Notes under the pieces: generated by a model | Told to the model about the DNA's origin: nothing | The model's database searches: none | What the model saw: only the letters and a program-made list of their open reading frames with translations | Shown: positions 27,058 through 36,606 of the stretch, one piece after another | Layout of the letters: the number at the start of each line of letters is the position of its first letter | How positions within the stretch are numbered: position 1 is the first letter of the stretch | Assembly: GCF_020595095.1 (NCBI RefSeq) | Contig: NZ_JAJDOP010000001.1 | Span: forward strand, 558,001-622,000 | DNA length: 64,000 bases | Source of the DNA: Microvirga rosea | GTDB lineage: Bacteria > Pseudomonadota > Alphaproteobacteria > Rhizobiales > Beijerinckiaceae | Direction: 5' to 3' | Translations under genes and position numbers: made by a program

Positions 27058-27956
27058 GCCGGGCTTTTCGGGCTCTTGATGAAATCGACGAAGGCCCGCA
27101 ACGGCGCGGGCATGTGTCGGCGGCTCGGATAATAGAGAAAGGGCCCCGAGAACGTCTCGGACCAGTCCTCCAGCACCGGTTCCAGGGCCCCGCTGGCAAT
27201 GGCCGGCGCCAAAAAGCCGTCGAAACTGTGAATCAGCCCTAGCCCTTGAAGGGCGGCGCTGAGCTCGAGATCGAAGGCCGTGGCGACGAGGGGGCCGGAC
27301 GGGCTGATGCGAATGGTTTCTCCGTTGCGCTCGTATTCCCAGGGCAGGGTGCGCCCGCTGGCGAAACGGTGGCGGATGCAGCTGTGCCCGAGCAGATCCC
27401 TGGGATGTGACGGCCGCCCCCGGGCCGCCAGATAGGCCGGGGAGGCCGCGGTGACGAAGCGCTGAGTGCGGGGGCCGACCGGAATGGCGATCATGTCCTG
27501 CTCCAGCCTCTCGTCGTAGCGGATCCCCGCGTCGAAGCCTGCGGCCAGCACGTCGATGAAGCTGTCCTCCGCCGCGACTTCGAGGACGATTCCCGGATGG
27601 CTGGCGAGGAAGGGCCCGATGATGGGCGGCAGGATCAGGCGCGCCACCACGGTCGGAACGTTGAGCCGCAGAGTGCCTGTCGGGCTGTCGCGGAAGCTGT
27701 TCACCGCATCGAGGGCCGCCGCGACCTCGCCGAGAGCCGGGCTGAGGCGTTCGAGCAGCCGCTCTCCGGCCTCTGTCGGCGTGACGCTGCGGGTCGTGCG
27801 GTTCAGGAGCCGCACGCCCAGCCGGGCTTCCAGGCGACGGAGCGCTTCGCTCAAGGTGGACGCCGAAACGCCGCGCAGCCGCGCCGCGTCCCGGAAACTG
27901 CGGGCGCGGGCGACCGCTGCGAATGCGTCGAGGTCGGCGAGGGCGATATCTTTCAT
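27045..27956 (-). CDS. LysR-family transcriptional regulator
   Basis: A 303-residue LysR regulator. The winged helix-turn-helix (1-65) reads [37 protein letters not shown], and a periplasmic-binding-like effector domain spans about 90-295. The CrgA/AaeR-like style ([17 protein letters not shown]) is typical of regulators of aldo-keto reductases and quinone-responsive genes. ATG 27956 is chosen since the extension to 27986 precedes the conserved start. It is divergent from the aldo-keto reductase with 116 bases between, so that gene is its most likely target. It overlaps the transporter gene end to end. Confidence 0.92.
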   Translation of the reverse strand: MKDIALADLDAFAAVARARSFRDAARLRGVSASTLSEALRRLEARLGVRLLNRTTRSVTPTEAGERLLERLSPALGEVAAALDAVNSFRDSPTGTLRLNVPTVVARLILPPIIGPFLASHPGIVLEVAAEDSFIDVLAAGFDAGIRYDERLEQDMIAIPVGPRTQRFVTAASPAYLAARGRPSHPRDLLGHSCIRHRFASGRTLPWEYERNGETIRISPSGPLVATAFDLELSAALQGLGLIHSFDGFLAPAIASGALEPVLEDWSETFSGPFLYYPSRRHMPAPLRAFVDFIKSPKSPAQSS

Positions 27957-27968
27957 TGTGCGAATTTC

Positions 27969-28024
27969 CGTACGGCCTGTACGCATTGTGCCGGATTATC
28001 GCACGCTCTGGAAAGGCCCATAAT
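27969..28024 (+). promoter_or_regulatory. putative LysR operator and promoter of the aldo-keto reductase
   Basis: CGTAC (27969-27973), five bases, GTACG (27979-27983) makes a dyad suited to a LysR dimer. Downstream, TTATCG (27996-28001) and CATAAT (28019-28024) are spaced by 17 bases and could be -35/-10 elements reading toward the reductase. Visual assignment only. Confidence 0.35.
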
Positions 28025-28072
28025 CCATCCGTTCCATTCGGGCGGCATGAGCCGCGATCAGGGAGAATCCAA

Positions 28073-29068
28073 ATGCAATATCGTCAACTGGGCGCGGCCG
28101 GCCCGCGCGTTTCGGCCTTCGGGCTCGGGTGCATGGGCATGTCCGGCATGTACGGCCCCGCTGACCGTGCGGAAAGCATCGCGACGATTCACGCGGCGCT
28201 CGAGGCGGGCATCACGCTTCTCGACACCGGTGATTTCTACGGCATGGGCCATAACGAGATGCTGATCGGCGAGGCCCTCAAGGGCCGCAACCGGGACCAA
28301 GCCCTGATCAGCGTGAAGTTCGGAGCCTTGCGCGATCCGGTGGGTGGCTGGGTCGGCTATGACGCCCGTCCGGAAGCGGTGAAGAACTTCCTGTCGTATT
28401 CCCTGCAGCGTCTGGGTGTCGATCACATCGATATCTACCGCCCGGCGCGGCTCGATCCCCGGGTGCCGATCGAAGACACGATCGGGGCCATCGCCGATAT
28501 GGTGAAGGCGGGCTATGTCCGGTCCATCGGATTGTCCGAAGTCGGCGCCGAGACGATCCGCCGGGCCGCCGCCGTGCATCCGATCTGCGATCTGCAGATC
28601 GAATATTCCTTGATCTCCCGTAGCGTGGAAGACGCCATCCTGCCGGTCTGCCGGGAGCTGGGAATCGGCATTACGGCCTATGGGGTTCTGTCCCGCGGGC
28701 TGATCAGCGGGCACTGGCAGAAGAGCCAGCTGGCGGCCGGGGACTTCCGAGCCTTCAGCCCCCGTTTCCAGGATGGAAATGTCGACCGGAACCTCGCCCT
28801 GGTCGATGCGCTGCGGTCGGTGGCCGAGGCCAAGGGCGTGAGCGTCGCGCAGATCGCCATCGCATGGGTGGCCGCGCGAGGAGACGATATCGTGCCCCTC
28901 ATCGGCGCCCGCCGCCGCGACCGTTTGGAGGAGGCCCTGGGCGCCCTTCAGGTGCGGCTGACGCCGGAGGACTTGGCCCGCATCGAGCAGGTCGTGCCCA
29001 AGGGCGCGGCGGCCGGGGACCGTTATCCGGCACCCCAGATGGCCCACTTGGACAGCGAGCGGACCTGA
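28073..29068 (+). CDS. aldo/keto reductase-like oxidoreductase with His of the catalytic tetrad replaced
   Basis: A 331-residue AKR-fold protein (NADPH-dependent carbonyl reductase family). It has LLDTGDFYG with Asp51 and Tyr56 and the catalytic-type Lys82 in LISVKFG. The usual His of YYQHRVDP-type segments is replaced by Ala125 in IYRPARLDP. The NADPH-binding end is present: [16 protein letters not shown] and [19 protein letters not shown]. The His helps proton donation, so activity may be altered, or this may be a natural subfamily. AGGGAGA precedes ATG 28073. It is probably regulated by the divergent LysR protein. Confidence 0.88.
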   Translation: MQYRQLGAAGPRVSAFGLGCMGMSGMYGPADRAESIATIHAALEAGITLLDTGDFYGMGHNEMLIGEALKGRNRDQALISVKFGALRDPVGGWVGYDARPEAVKNFLSYSLQRLGVDHIDIYRPARLDPRVPIEDTIGAIADMVKAGYVRSIGLSEVGAETIRRAAAVHPICDLQIEYSLISRSVEDAILPVCRELGIGITAYGVLSRGLISGHWQKSQLAAGDFRAFSPRFQDGNVDRNLALVDALRSVAEAKGVSVAQIAIAWVAARGDDIVPLIGARRRDRLEEALGALQVRLTPEDLARIEQVVPKGAAAGDRYPAPQMAHLDSERT

Positions 29069-29369
29069 TCCGCCTTAATGGGCCGGAAACTCTTGTGAAC
29101 AAGCCGGAAAGGCAGTACATAAGGGTTCATCCGACAGGACAGAAGCGGTTGACTGAACGTGAGGGTGCGTGATGCGCGCCCTTGCGGTGTTTCCGTAAAA
29201 GCTTGGCGGATTAAGCGTTTCCATCCGTCGAGAATACGCCGGCCCGCTCTTGAAGCGGTATGCCTTGGATTTGGCCCTGAGGGGGCGTCCCTGGCAGCGG
29301 CGGCTGGAAGCGGTCCGTAACACGAGCCGCCGGCGTTGCCCCTTAATCGAGGGCCATTCAGGAGAACAT
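29069..29369 (+). other. rpsA leader region
   Basis: About 300 bases without a supported gene, between the reductase and rpsA. It contains the promoter candidate described separately, then a roughly 240-base leader. That leader is long enough for autogenous control of ribosomal protein S1, but no specific site was identified. A second possible -35 (TTGACT, 29149-29154) is present without a clear -10. Confidence 0.5.
29093..29121 (+). promoter_or_regulatory. candidate rpsA promoter
   Basis: TTGTGA at 29093-29098 and TACATA at 29116-29121 are separated by exactly 17 bases. Both resemble vegetative sigma elements of alphaproteobacteria. They sit 25 bases past the reductase stop and point toward rpsA. 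Confidence 0.45.
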
Positions 29370-31070
29370 ATGTCTGCAGCTTTGCAACAGCCGAGCCGTG
29401 AAGATTTCGCGGCCCTGCTCGAAGAATCCTTCCGCACGTCCGAGATCAACGAAGGCTCGGTCGTGAAGGGCAAGGTGGTCGCGATCGAAAAGGATGTCGC
29501 GGTCATCGATATCGGGGCGAAGACCGAAGGTCGCGTCGCTCTCAAGGAATTCGCCGGCCCGAACCGCGACCAGACCGTTGTCGTCGGTGACGAGGTCGAG
29601 GTCTATGTCGAGCGCATCGAGAATGCGCTGGGCGAGGCCGTCATCTCCCGTGACAAGGCCCGCCGCGAAGAGTCGTGGGTGAAGCTCGAGAAGGCCTTCG
29701 AGGCCCAGGAGCGCGTCAACGGCGTGATCTTCAACCAAGTGAAGGGCGGCTACACCGTCGATCTCGACGGCGCCGTGGCGTTCCTGCCGCGTAGCCAGGT
29801 CGACATCCGTCCGGTCCGCGACGTCACCCCGCTCATGGGCGTGGCCCAGCCGTTCCAGATTCTCAAGATGGACCGCCGCCGCGGCAACATCGTCGTGTCG
29901 CGCCGCACGGTCCTCGAGGAAAGCCGCGCCGAGCAGCGTTCCGAGCTCGTGGCGAACCTCGAAGAGGGTCAGGTCATCGACGGCGTGGTCAAGAACATCA
30001 CCGAGTACGGTGCGTTCGTTGATCTCGGCGGCATCGACGGCCTGCTGCACGTCACCGACATGGCATGGCGCCGCGTCAACCATCCGTCCGAGGTCGTAAC
30101 CATCGGCCAGACGGTGAAGGTGAAGATCATCAAGATCAACCACGAGACGCACCGCATCTCGCTGGGCATCAAGCAGCTCCTGGCCGATCCGTGGGAGGGC
30201 ATCGCCGCCCGTTACCCGGTTGGCGCCAAGCTGAAGGGCCGCGTCACGAACATCACCGATTACGGTGCGTTCGTGGAGCTGGAGCCGGGCATCGAAGGCC
30301 TGATCCACGTGTCCGAAATGTCCTGGACCAAGAAGAACGTCCACCCCGGCAAGATCATCTCCACCTCGCAAGAGGTTGAGGTCGTGATCCTCGAGGTCGA
30401 TCAGGTGAAGCGCCGCATCTCGCTGGGCCTGAAGCAGACCCTGCAGAACCCGTGGGAAGCCTTCGCCGAGAAGCACCCTGTCGGCTCCATCGTCGAAGGC
30501 GAGGTGAAGAACAAGACCGAGTTCGGTCTCTTCATCGGTCTCGAGAACGACGTCGACGGCATGGTCCACCTCTCGGATCTCGACTGGAACCGTCCGGGCG
30601 AGCAGGTCATCGACGAGTTCAAGAAGGGCGACATGGTGCGTGCCCAGGTTCTCGACGTGGACGTCGAGAAGGAGCGCATCTCGCTGGGCATCAAGCAGCT
30701 CGGCGGTGACCCCTTCGCGGAAGCCGGCGAGATCAAGAAGGGCCAGGTCGTCACCTGCGAGGTTCTCGAGGTGAAGGACGGCGGCATCGAGGTGAAGATC
30801 GTCGATACGGATCTCACCACCTTCATCAAGCGCAACGAGCTTGCACGCGACCGTGGCGATCAGCGCCCCGAGCGCTTCGCAGCCGGCGAGAAGGTCGATG
30901 CCCGCGTGACCCAGTTCGACCGCAAGGCCCGCCGCGTCACCCTCTCCATCAAGGCCCTCGAGGTCGCGGAGGAGAAGGAAGCCATGGCCCAGTTCGGTTC
31001 GGCCGATTCGGGTGCCTCGCTCGGCGACATCCTCGGCGCGGCCCTCAAGGCCCGCACCGACAAGAAGTGA
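29370..31070 (+). CDS. rpsA: 30S ribosomal protein S1
   Basis: A 566-residue S1 protein that binds mRNA at the ribosome platform and helps start-site unfolding. Six S1 OB-fold repeats run through it, with repeated signatures such as ITEYGAFVDLGGIDGLLHV, ITDYGAFVELEPGIEGLIHV and KTEFGLFIGLENDVDGMVHL. AGGAGAAC stands before ATG 29370, and the frame upstream is leader. In related genomes rpsA usually follows cmk; here the reductase precedes it. Strong bias toward preferred codons fits high expression. A TTCG-loop terminator closes the gene. Confidence 0.97.
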   Translation: MSAALQQPSREDFAALLEESFRTSEINEGSVVKGKVVAIEKDVAVIDIGAKTEGRVALKEFAGPNRDQTVVVGDEVEVYVERIENALGEAVISRDKARREESWVKLEKAFEAQERVNGVIFNQVKGGYTVDLDGAVAFLPRSQVDIRPVRDVTPLMGVAQPFQILKMDRRRGNIVVSRRTVLEESRAEQRSELVANLEEGQVIDGVVKNITEYGAFVDLGGIDGLLHVTDMAWRRVNHPSEVVTIGQTVKVKIIKINHETHRISLGIKQLLADPWEGIAARYPVGAKLKGRVTNITDYGAFVELEPGIEGLIHVSEMSWTKKNVHPGKIISTSQEVEVVILEVDQVKRRISLGLKQTLQNPWEAFAEKHPVGSIVEGEVKNKTEFGLFIGLENDVDGMVHLSDLDWNRPGEQVIDEFKKGDMVRAQVLDVDVEKERISLGIKQLGGDPFAEAGEIKKGQVVTCEVLEVKDGGIEVKIVDTDLTTFIKRNELARDRGDQRPERFAAGEKVDARVTQFDRKARRVTLSIKALEVAEEKEAMAQFGSADSGASLGDILGAALKARTDKK

Positions 31071-31121
31071 TCGGGCGGCTCGCCGCTTGATCATCCTCGG
31101 ATCTCCGGGGATTTCCGATCG

Positions 31122-31153
31122 AAGCCCGCACGATTCGTCGTGCGGGCTTTTTG
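31122..31153 (+). terminator. Rho-independent terminator after rpsA
   Basis: A 12-bp perfect stem, AAGCCCGCACGA (31122-31133) with TCGTGCGGGCTT (31138-31149), is capped by TTCG and followed by TTTTG. Confidence 0.93.
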
Positions 31154-31198
31154 CTGCCTCGAAATGACTTGCCTGAAACGACTTGCCGGAGCGGCTGC

Positions 31199-31603
31199 AT
31201 GACGCCGAAACGCGATGGGGCCGATTGGCTCGCCAGGGCCCGCCGCTGGGCGCGGGCCATCAAGACGGATGTGGTGGCGCTTTATCTTGCGGCGCGGGAT
31301 CCCCGCGTGCCGCTCGCGGCCAAGCTCGTCGCCGGATTGGTGGCGGCCTACGCGCTGAGCCCCATCGATCTCATTCCCGACATGATCCCCGTCCTCGGAT
31401 ACCTCGACGACCTTCTCATCGTTCCGCTCGGCATCCTGCTCGCCGTCCGGTTGATTCCCTCGGACGTGATGGCGGATCTCCGGGTCAAGGCGCGCGAGCG
31501 GGCGGAGCGGCCGGTCAGTCGCCTCGCCGCCGCCGCGATCGTGATCCTCTGGATCCTCGGTTTTGCTCTCGTGGTTCGGATGATGGTGCCGAATGGCACA
31601 TGA
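31199..31603 (+). CDS. DUF1232 membrane protein
   Basis: A 134-residue protein. Its middle YALSPIDLIPDMIPVLGYLDDLLIVPLGI is the DUF1232 (YkvA-type) signature, and a hydrophobic segment (AAAIVILWILGFALVVRMMV) forms the C-terminus. The family has no established function; members are small membrane-associated proteins. ATG 31199 with GGAG upstream is chosen over the longer frame from 31151, which starts inside the rpsA terminator zone. The gap to sppA (196 bases) holds no other gene. Confidence 0.85.
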   Translation: MTPKRDGADWLARARRWARAIKTDVVALYLAARDPRVPLAAKLVAGLVAAYALSPIDLIPDMIPVLGYLDDLLIVPLGILLAVRLIPSDVMADLRVKARERAERPVSRLAAAAIVILWILGFALVVRMMVPNGT

Positions 31604-31799
31604 TGCAAAAACGCAGGGCTGATTCATTGGCTTGCGCTCTTGCCGCCCTATCTGCTTCACCCTAAAGCATTTTCTCCAGCGGCCCGGCCTCGGGAACCGG
31701 TCGGCCTTCATGAAGCTCAAGCTTCTTTTCGGCTCGGTGGATCCGGAAAATGGGCCTAAGGTGCCGCCTGAACCTTTGACGAGTTAAGAGACGAGACCG

Positions 31800-32762
31800 A
31801 TGCCGATCGACGCCGAAGCTATCGCCGACCGCCGCCGCTTGCGCCGCAAACTCACCTTCTGGCGCGTCACCGGAGTTCTGGCCCTCATCGCCGCCGTGAT
31901 CGCCCTTGGTTATTCCGCATCCCGACGCTTCGGCCTGAACGCGACCGATCACGTGGCGCGCATTTCCGTCAACGGCCTGATCACCGGAAATCAGCGCATG
32001 GCGGATCTCATGGAGCGCGTCGGAAACGCCAAGTCCGTTTCCGCGGTCGTGATTTCCGTCAACAGCCCCGGCGGCACGACGACCGGTTCGGAAGAGCTTT
32101 TCCGCAACATCCGCCGCCTGGCCGAGAAGAAGCCGGTCGTGACCTTCGTGGACGGGACCGCAGCATCCGGCGGTTACATCACCGCCATGGCGACCGACTA
32201 CATCGTGGCCCGCGAGACCTCCATCGTCGGCTCCATCGGGGTGCTGTTCCAATATCCGGATGTTTCGGGCCTTCTGGGTCAGGTCGGGATCAAGGTCGAG
32301 GAAATCAAATCCGCCCCCCTGAAGGCGGAGCCGAGCCCCTTCAAGCCGACCAGTCCCGAGGCCCGCGCCGCTCTCGCCCAAGTGGTGAGCGACACCTATG
32401 ATTGGTTCAAGCGTCTCGTGCGCGAGCGGCGGCACATGACCGATGCGGAACTTGCCGCCGTGTCCACCGGCCAGGTGTTCAGTGGCCATCAGGGGATCCC
32501 CTTGAAGCTGGTGGATGCCGTCGGCAGCGAGCGGGATGCCGTTGCCTGGCTCGAGCGGGAAAAGAAAGTTCGGCCGAATCTTCCGATTCGCGACTGGAAG
32601 CCGCGGAGCGACCGGGACCTCTCGTTCTTCGCTTGGGCCGGGGCCAGCGCCGACCTCATGGGCTTCGATGGTCTGGCGGGAGCGCTGCGCCGGACGGCCG
32701 CGGGAGTCGAGGCGGCTCAGCTTGACGGTCTTCTGGCCGTCTGGCACCCTTCCGAAAAGTAA
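31800..32762 (+). CDS. sppA: signal peptide peptidase SppA-like serine protease (S49)
   Basis: A 320-residue membrane-anchored S49 protease that degrades released signal peptides. The N-terminal anchor is at about residues 21-38. The catalytic pair is Ser123 in DGTAASGGY and Lys175 in KSAPLKAEPSPF, as in the half-length SppA enzymes that act as oligomers. SVNSPGG near residue 86 is the substrate-binding strand. Length is standard for the short form. It precedes ihfB by 25 bases, an order common in Hyphomicrobiales, so co-transcription is likely. Confidence 0.93.
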   Translation: MPIDAEAIADRRRLRRKLTFWRVTGVLALIAAVIALGYSASRRFGLNATDHVARISVNGLITGNQRMADLMERVGNAKSVSAVVISVNSPGGTTTGSEELFRNIRRLAEKKPVVTFVDGTAASGGYITAMATDYIVARETSIVGSIGVLFQYPDVSGLLGQVGIKVEEIKSAPLKAEPSPFKPTSPEARAALAQVVSDTYDWFKRLVRERRHMTDAELAAVSTGQVFSGHQGIPLKLVDAVGSERDAVAWLEREKKVRPNLPIRDWKPRSDRDLSFFAWAGASADLMGFDGLAGALRRTAAGVEAAQLDGLLAVWHPSEK

Positions 32763-32787
32763 AGACGCATCAAAGATATAACGCCCA

Positions 32788-33099
32788 ATGATAAAATCCG
32801 AACTCGTGCTCAAGATTGCGGAGCAGAACCCGCATTTGTATCAACGTGACGTCGAGAACATCGTGAATGCGATTTTGGACACGATCGCGGATGCTCTGGC
32901 GCGGGGAGATCGGGTGGAGCTGCGCGGCTTCGGAGCCTTCTCCGTGAAGAAGCGGGATGCCCGCACGGGGCGCAACCCGCGCACGGGTGAATCCGTTCAG
33001 ATTTCGCAAAAGGTCGTGCCGGTGTTCAAGACCGGCAAGGAGATGCGCCAGCGCCTCAACACGGCCCCGAAGCCTCTCAAGGCAGCGGCTGCGCAGTAA
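32788..33099 (+). CDS. ihfB: integration host factor beta subunit
   Basis: A 103-residue DNA-bending protein of the HU/IHF family. It begins [17 protein letters not shown], has the [29 protein letters not shown] beta-arm with the minor-groove proline, and ends with a short Ala/Lys tail. That tail and the absence of HU-specific features fit IhfB, which pairs with IhfA encoded elsewhere. The Shine-Dalgarno is poor. Between sppA and lapA it follows the usual alphaproteobacterial order. Confidence 0.95.
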   Translation: MIKSELVLKIAEQNPHLYQRDVENIVNAILDTIADALARGDRVELRGFGAFSVKKRDARTGRNPRTGESVQISQKVVPVFKTGKEMRQRLNTAPKPLKAAAAQ

Positions 33100-33136
33100 G
33101 TCTGATCAATAAGTCTGACCAGGAGAGGATAGCTCG

Positions 33137-33487
33137 GTGATTCGGTTTCTCAAGGCGCTCGTTCTTCTGCCGGTCGCGATCCTGATCGTGCTGCTCGCCG
33201 TGGCCAATCGGGAAGCCGTGACCCTGTCGCTCGACCCGTTCTCTCGGGACGTGCCCGAATTCGCCACGCAGCTTCCCCTCTTCGCCATCATCTTCGCGTC
33301 CGTCATGGTCGGCGTGGTGATCGGTGGCACGGCGACATGGCTCGCCCAGGGCAAGCACCGGCGGGCGCGCCGTCAGTTCCGACGGGAGGTGACCCACCTG
33401 CGCAACGAAACCGACCGCCTGCGCAGCCAAGGCCAAAGCGGCTCGTCCGTACCGGCCCTTCCGACATCCCGGACCCCAACCTTCTAA
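33137..33487 (+). CDS. lapA: LapA-family (DUF1049) inner-membrane protein
   Basis: A 116-residue protein with two hydrophobic segments (about 5-25 and 46-68) and a basic cytoplasmic tail with a short coiled coil (RRARRQFRREVTHLRNETDRLR). VANREAVTLSLDPF is the DUF1049 signature. In E. coli LapA works with LapB in regulating lipopolysaccharide synthesis; no lapB is adjacent here. GTG 33137 is supported by AGGAGAGG. It continues the sppA-ihfB run. Confidence 0.85.
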   Translation: MIRFLKALVLLPVAILIVLLAVANREAVTLSLDPFSRDVPEFATQLPLFAIIFASVMVGVVIGGTATWLAQGKHRRARRQFRREVTHLRNETDRLRSQGQSGSSVPALPTSRTPTF

Positions 33488-33493
33488 AAACCC

Positions 33494-34441
33494 ATGCGCG
33501 TCGTTTCTTCCGCTGAAATCGATCAGGTTCTCAGCTTCCCGGACCTGATCGAAGCCCTCGCTGATGCCTTCCGGGGCGACATGGTCACGCCGGTCCGCCA
33601 CCATCACGAGATCGACCGTGCCGGGTTCCCGGGAACGCTCCTTCTCATGCCCGCCTGGACCGGCGCCGCATCCTCCGAGAGCTTCGTCGGCGTCAAGGTC
33701 GTCACGGTGTTTCCGGATAACGGCGCCAGGAACCTGCCGAGCGTGCAGGGCACCTATCTGCTGATGGACGGCGTGACGGGCGAGCCGCGCGCGGCCCTCG
33801 ACGGCACCCGGCTCACCGTGTGGCGCACCGCCGCCGCTTCGGCGCTCGCGGCCCGGTATCTCGCCCGGCCGGACACGGAGCGCATGGTGATGGTCGGCGC
33901 AGGCGCGCTGGCCCCGTTCCTGATCCGCGCCCACATGAGCCAACGTCCGATTCGCGAGGTTCTGCTCTGGAATCACCGGCCGGAAAGGGCCGAGAGTCTC
34001 GCCGCCGACCTGAGGGCCGAAGGCCTGCCCGTCACGGCGACGGCCGATCTCGAACAGGCCGTGCGCGGGGCGGATCTCGTGTCCTGCGCAACCCTGTCCT
34101 CCGCGCCGATCGTGAAGGGTTCCTGGCTGAAAGAAGGGACCCATCTCGACCTTGTCGGGGCGTTCAATCTCGCCATGCGGGAAGCCGATGACGAGGCCTT
34201 GCTGCGGGGGCAGGTCTATGTGGACACGCCGGCCGCCCGGCACGAGGGCGGCGATGTCGCGGTGGCTCTCAAGAGCGGCGCGATCGCCGAGGCGCATGTG
34301 CAGGGGGATCTGGCGGGTCTCTCCCGCAATCCGCTGCAGCGGGCGAGCGTGGCGATTACCGTCTTCAAGTCGGTCGGCGCGGCCCTGGAAGATCTGGCTG
34401 CGGCGATGCTGGTCTGGCGCAAGATCACCCGACAGGCGTAG
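33494..34441 (+). CDS. ornithine cyclodeaminase/mu-crystallin family protein
   Basis: A 315-residue NAD(P)-binding protein of the OCD/mu-crystallin family. MVMVGAGALAPFLIRAHM near residue 133 is the dinucleotide fold. KVVTVFPDN near 74 and THLDLVGAFNLAMREADDE near 216 are family motifs. Members include ornithine cyclodeaminase, alanine dehydrogenase and imine reductases, and the reaction here cannot be fixed. It starts 6 bases after lapA and ends 9 bases before trpF, so it is embedded in the run leading to tryptophan genes. Confidence 0.88.
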   Translation: MRVVSSAEIDQVLSFPDLIEALADAFRGDMVTPVRHHHEIDRAGFPGTLLLMPAWTGAASSESFVGVKVVTVFPDNGARNLPSVQGTYLLMDGVTGEPRAALDGTRLTVWRTAAASALAARYLARPDTERMVMVGAGALAPFLIRAHMSQRPIREVLLWNHRPERAESLAADLRAEGLPVTATADLEQAVRGADLVSCATLSSAPIVKGSWLKEGTHLDLVGAFNLAMREADDEALLRGQVYVDTPAARHEGGDVAVALKSGAIAEAHVQGDLAGLSRNPLQRASVAITVFKSVGAALEDLAAAMLVWRKITRQA

Positions 34442-34450
34442 GATCGATCC

Positions 34451-35113
34451 ATGAACAGCCTGATCAAGATCTGCGGGATCTCCACGCCCGAAACCCTGGA
34501 CGCTGCCGTTACGTCCGGCGCGGATTTCGTGGGCTTCGTGCGTTTTCCCAAAAGTCCCCGCTATGTGAGCCTGGACCAGGCCCGTAACCTGTCCCGGCAG
34601 GCTGCGGGCCGGACCCAACGGGTCGTGCTCCTGGTCGATGCGGACGATGCCGCCATCGCGGAAGCGATCGCGGCGATCGATCCCGAATTTCTCCAGCTGC
34701 ACGGGCATGAAACGGAAGATCGCGTGCGGGAGATCCGCAGCCGGTTCGGCCGGCCGGTCATCAAGGTTCTGGGCATTGCCGAGGAAGCGGATCTTGCGGG
34801 CCTTATGGCCTATGCGCCCCTGTCCGACCGCCTGCTTCTGGACGCCAAGCCGCCCCGCGCGCCCGGGGCTTTGCCCGGCGGCAACGGTCTTCCGTTCGAC
34901 TGGCGGCTGCTGACCAAGCTTGACCCCGGCGTCGCGTTCATGCTGTCAGGGGGGCTCACTTCCGATAACGTGGCCGAGGCCATTCGCCTGACGGGCGCGA
35001 GGGCGGTCGACGTCTCGTCGGGGGTGGAAAGCGCTCCCGGGATCAAGGATCCGTCCCGAATCGAGGCTTTCATCAAGGCGGCCCGTGCGGCATATGCCGC
35101 GAAGGACCAATAA
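34451..35113 (+). CDS. trpF: phosphoribosylanthranilate isomerase
   Basis: A 220-residue TIM-barrel enzyme for the third step of tryptophan synthesis. The N-terminal KICGIS holds the catalytic cysteine (Cys8 region), and [17 protein letters not shown] follows. The catalytic aspartate is expected in the barrel near QLHGHE, and the C-terminal [12 protein letters not shown] and DVSSGVE phosphate loops are intact. It lies 9 bases after the OCD-like gene and 73 bases before trpB. Confidence 0.96.
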   Translation: MNSLIKICGISTPETLDAAVTSGADFVGFVRFPKSPRYVSLDQARNLSRQAAGRTQRVVLLVDADDAAIAEAIAAIDPEFLQLHGHETEDRVREIRSRFGRPVIKVLGIAEEADLAGLMAYAPLSDRLLLDAKPPRAPGALPGGNGLPFDWRLLTKLDPGVAFMLSGGLTSDNVAEAIRLTGARAVDVSSGVESAPGIKDPSRIEAFIKAARAAYAAKDQ

Positions 35114-35186
35114 AAACGCGCATTCCCGTCGGAAATCCGCTATCCCGCGTTTCGATGAATGCTCAACAGTGCAAGGCAGGACAGGC

Positions 35187-36437
35187 GTGACAGCTCAAGC
35201 GCAACCCAATTCCTTCCGCACCGGCCCGGACGAGGGCGGCCATTTCGGTATGTTCGGCGGCCGCTTCGTGGCCGAAACCCTGATGCCGCTCATCCTCGAT
35301 CTGGAAAAGGCCTATAACGAGGCCAAGGCCGATCCGGCCTTCCACGCCGAGATGGCGTCGATGATGACCCATTACATCGGCCGTCCGAGCCCGCTTTATT
35401 TCGCCGAGCGCATGACCGAGCATCTTCGCGAGGTTTCGACGGCCTCCGGCCTATCGGGCGGCGCGAAGGTCTACTTCAAGCGCGAAGAGCTGAATCATAC
35501 CGGCGCCCACAAGGTGAACAACGTCCTGGGCCAGATCCTTCTGGCCCGGCGCATGGGCAAGAAGCGCATCATCGCCGAAACCGGCGCCGGCCAGCACGGG
35601 GTCGCGACCGCGACCCTCTGCGCCCGCTACGGGCTCGAATGCATCGTCTACATGGGCGCGGTCGACGTGGAGCGGCAAAAGCCCAACGTGTTCCGCATGA
35701 ACATGCTGGGCGCCAAGGTCGTGCCCGTGCAGTCCGGCACCAGGACCCTCAAGGATGCCATGAACGAGGCCCTGCGCGACTGGGTCACCAACGTGGCCGA
35801 CACCTTCTATTGCATCGGCACGGTGGCGGGCCCGCATCCCTATCCGGCCATGGTGCGCGATTTCCAGTGCGTGATCGGCAATGAAACCCGCGAGCAGATG
35901 ATGCAGGCGGAGGGCCGTCTGCCGGATTCGCTGGTCGCCTGCGTTGGCGGCGGCTCGAATGCCATCGGCCTGTTTCATCCGTTCCTCGACGATCGGGGCG
36001 TGGAAATCTACGGGGTCGAGGCGGCGGGCCATGGGCTCGACAAGCTGCATGCGGCCTCTCTCACCGGGGGGCGCCCGGGCGTCCTTCATGGCAACCGCAC
36101 CTATCTGCTGGTGAACGAGGACGGGCAGATCCAGGACGCCCACTCGATCTCGGCCGGTCTCGACTATCCCGGCATCGGGCCGGAGCACGCCTGGCTGCAC
36201 GATGTGGGCCGGGTCAACTACATCTCCGCCACCGATCAGGAAGCCCTCGACGCCTTCCAGCTCTGCTCGCGGCTCGAAGGCATCCTGCCGGCCCTGGAAT
36301 CCAGCCACGCCATCGCCAAGGTGATCGAACTCGCGCCGAAGAAGCCGAAGGACCACCTGATGGTGGTCAACATCAGCGGCCGCGGCGACAAGGACGTTCC
36401 GCAGATCGCGGAGATTCTGGGGACGGATATCCGTTAA
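35187..36437 (+). CDS. trpB: tryptophan synthase beta chain
   Basis: A 416-residue PLP enzyme joining indole and serine. The PLP lysine is Lys109 in [27 protein letters not shown] and [13 protein letters not shown] (phosphate loop) are conserved. The start is GTG 35187, preceded by AAGGCAGGACAG. The longer frame from 35085 overlaps trpF and lacks conserved residues. An 11-codon ORF (35155-35190) ends exactly over the GTG as GTGA; it has no Trp codons and is probably incidental. Confidence 0.96.
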   Translation: MTAQAQPNSFRTGPDEGGHFGMFGGRFVAETLMPLILDLEKAYNEAKADPAFHAEMASMMTHYIGRPSPLYFAERMTEHLREVSTASGLSGGAKVYFKREELNHTGAHKVNNVLGQILLARRMGKKRIIAETGAGQHGVATATLCARYGLECIVYMGAVDVERQKPNVFRMNMLGAKVVPVQSGTRTLKDAMNEALRDWVTNVADTFYCIGTVAGPHPYPAMVRDFQCVIGNETREQMMQAEGRLPDSLVACVGGGSNAIGLFHPFLDDRGVEIYGVEAAGHGLDKLHAASLTGGRPGVLHGNRTYLLVNEDGQIQDAHSISAGLDYPGIGPEHAWLHDVGRVNYISATDQEALDAFQLCSRLEGILPALESSHAIAKVIELAPKKPKDHLMVVNISGRGDKDVPQIAEILGTDIR

Positions 36438-36606
36438 GGAAGCCGAGCCCGCCGTAATGAGCGCCCGCATCCTTGTCCGGACGTGATCCGGCCGAGATGA
36501 TCCGGAACGCGAAGAGGTCGATCAAAGGCCGAAGCATCAGGACCCCGAAATGACTGTCGGCGCGGCCGGGAATTGGCCCGTCCAAAGAATGTGATAAGAC
36601 ACGCCC

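Noticed and set aside
29358-31094. 578-codon open frame antisense to rpsA
   Set aside because: His/Asp/Leu-rich repeats mirror the S1 repeats; S1 reading is unambiguous.
35155-35190. 11-codon ORF ending over the trpB GTG as GTGA (possible leader peptide)
   Set aside because: Contains no Trp codons and is not followed by attenuator-like hairpins; at most a coupling device.
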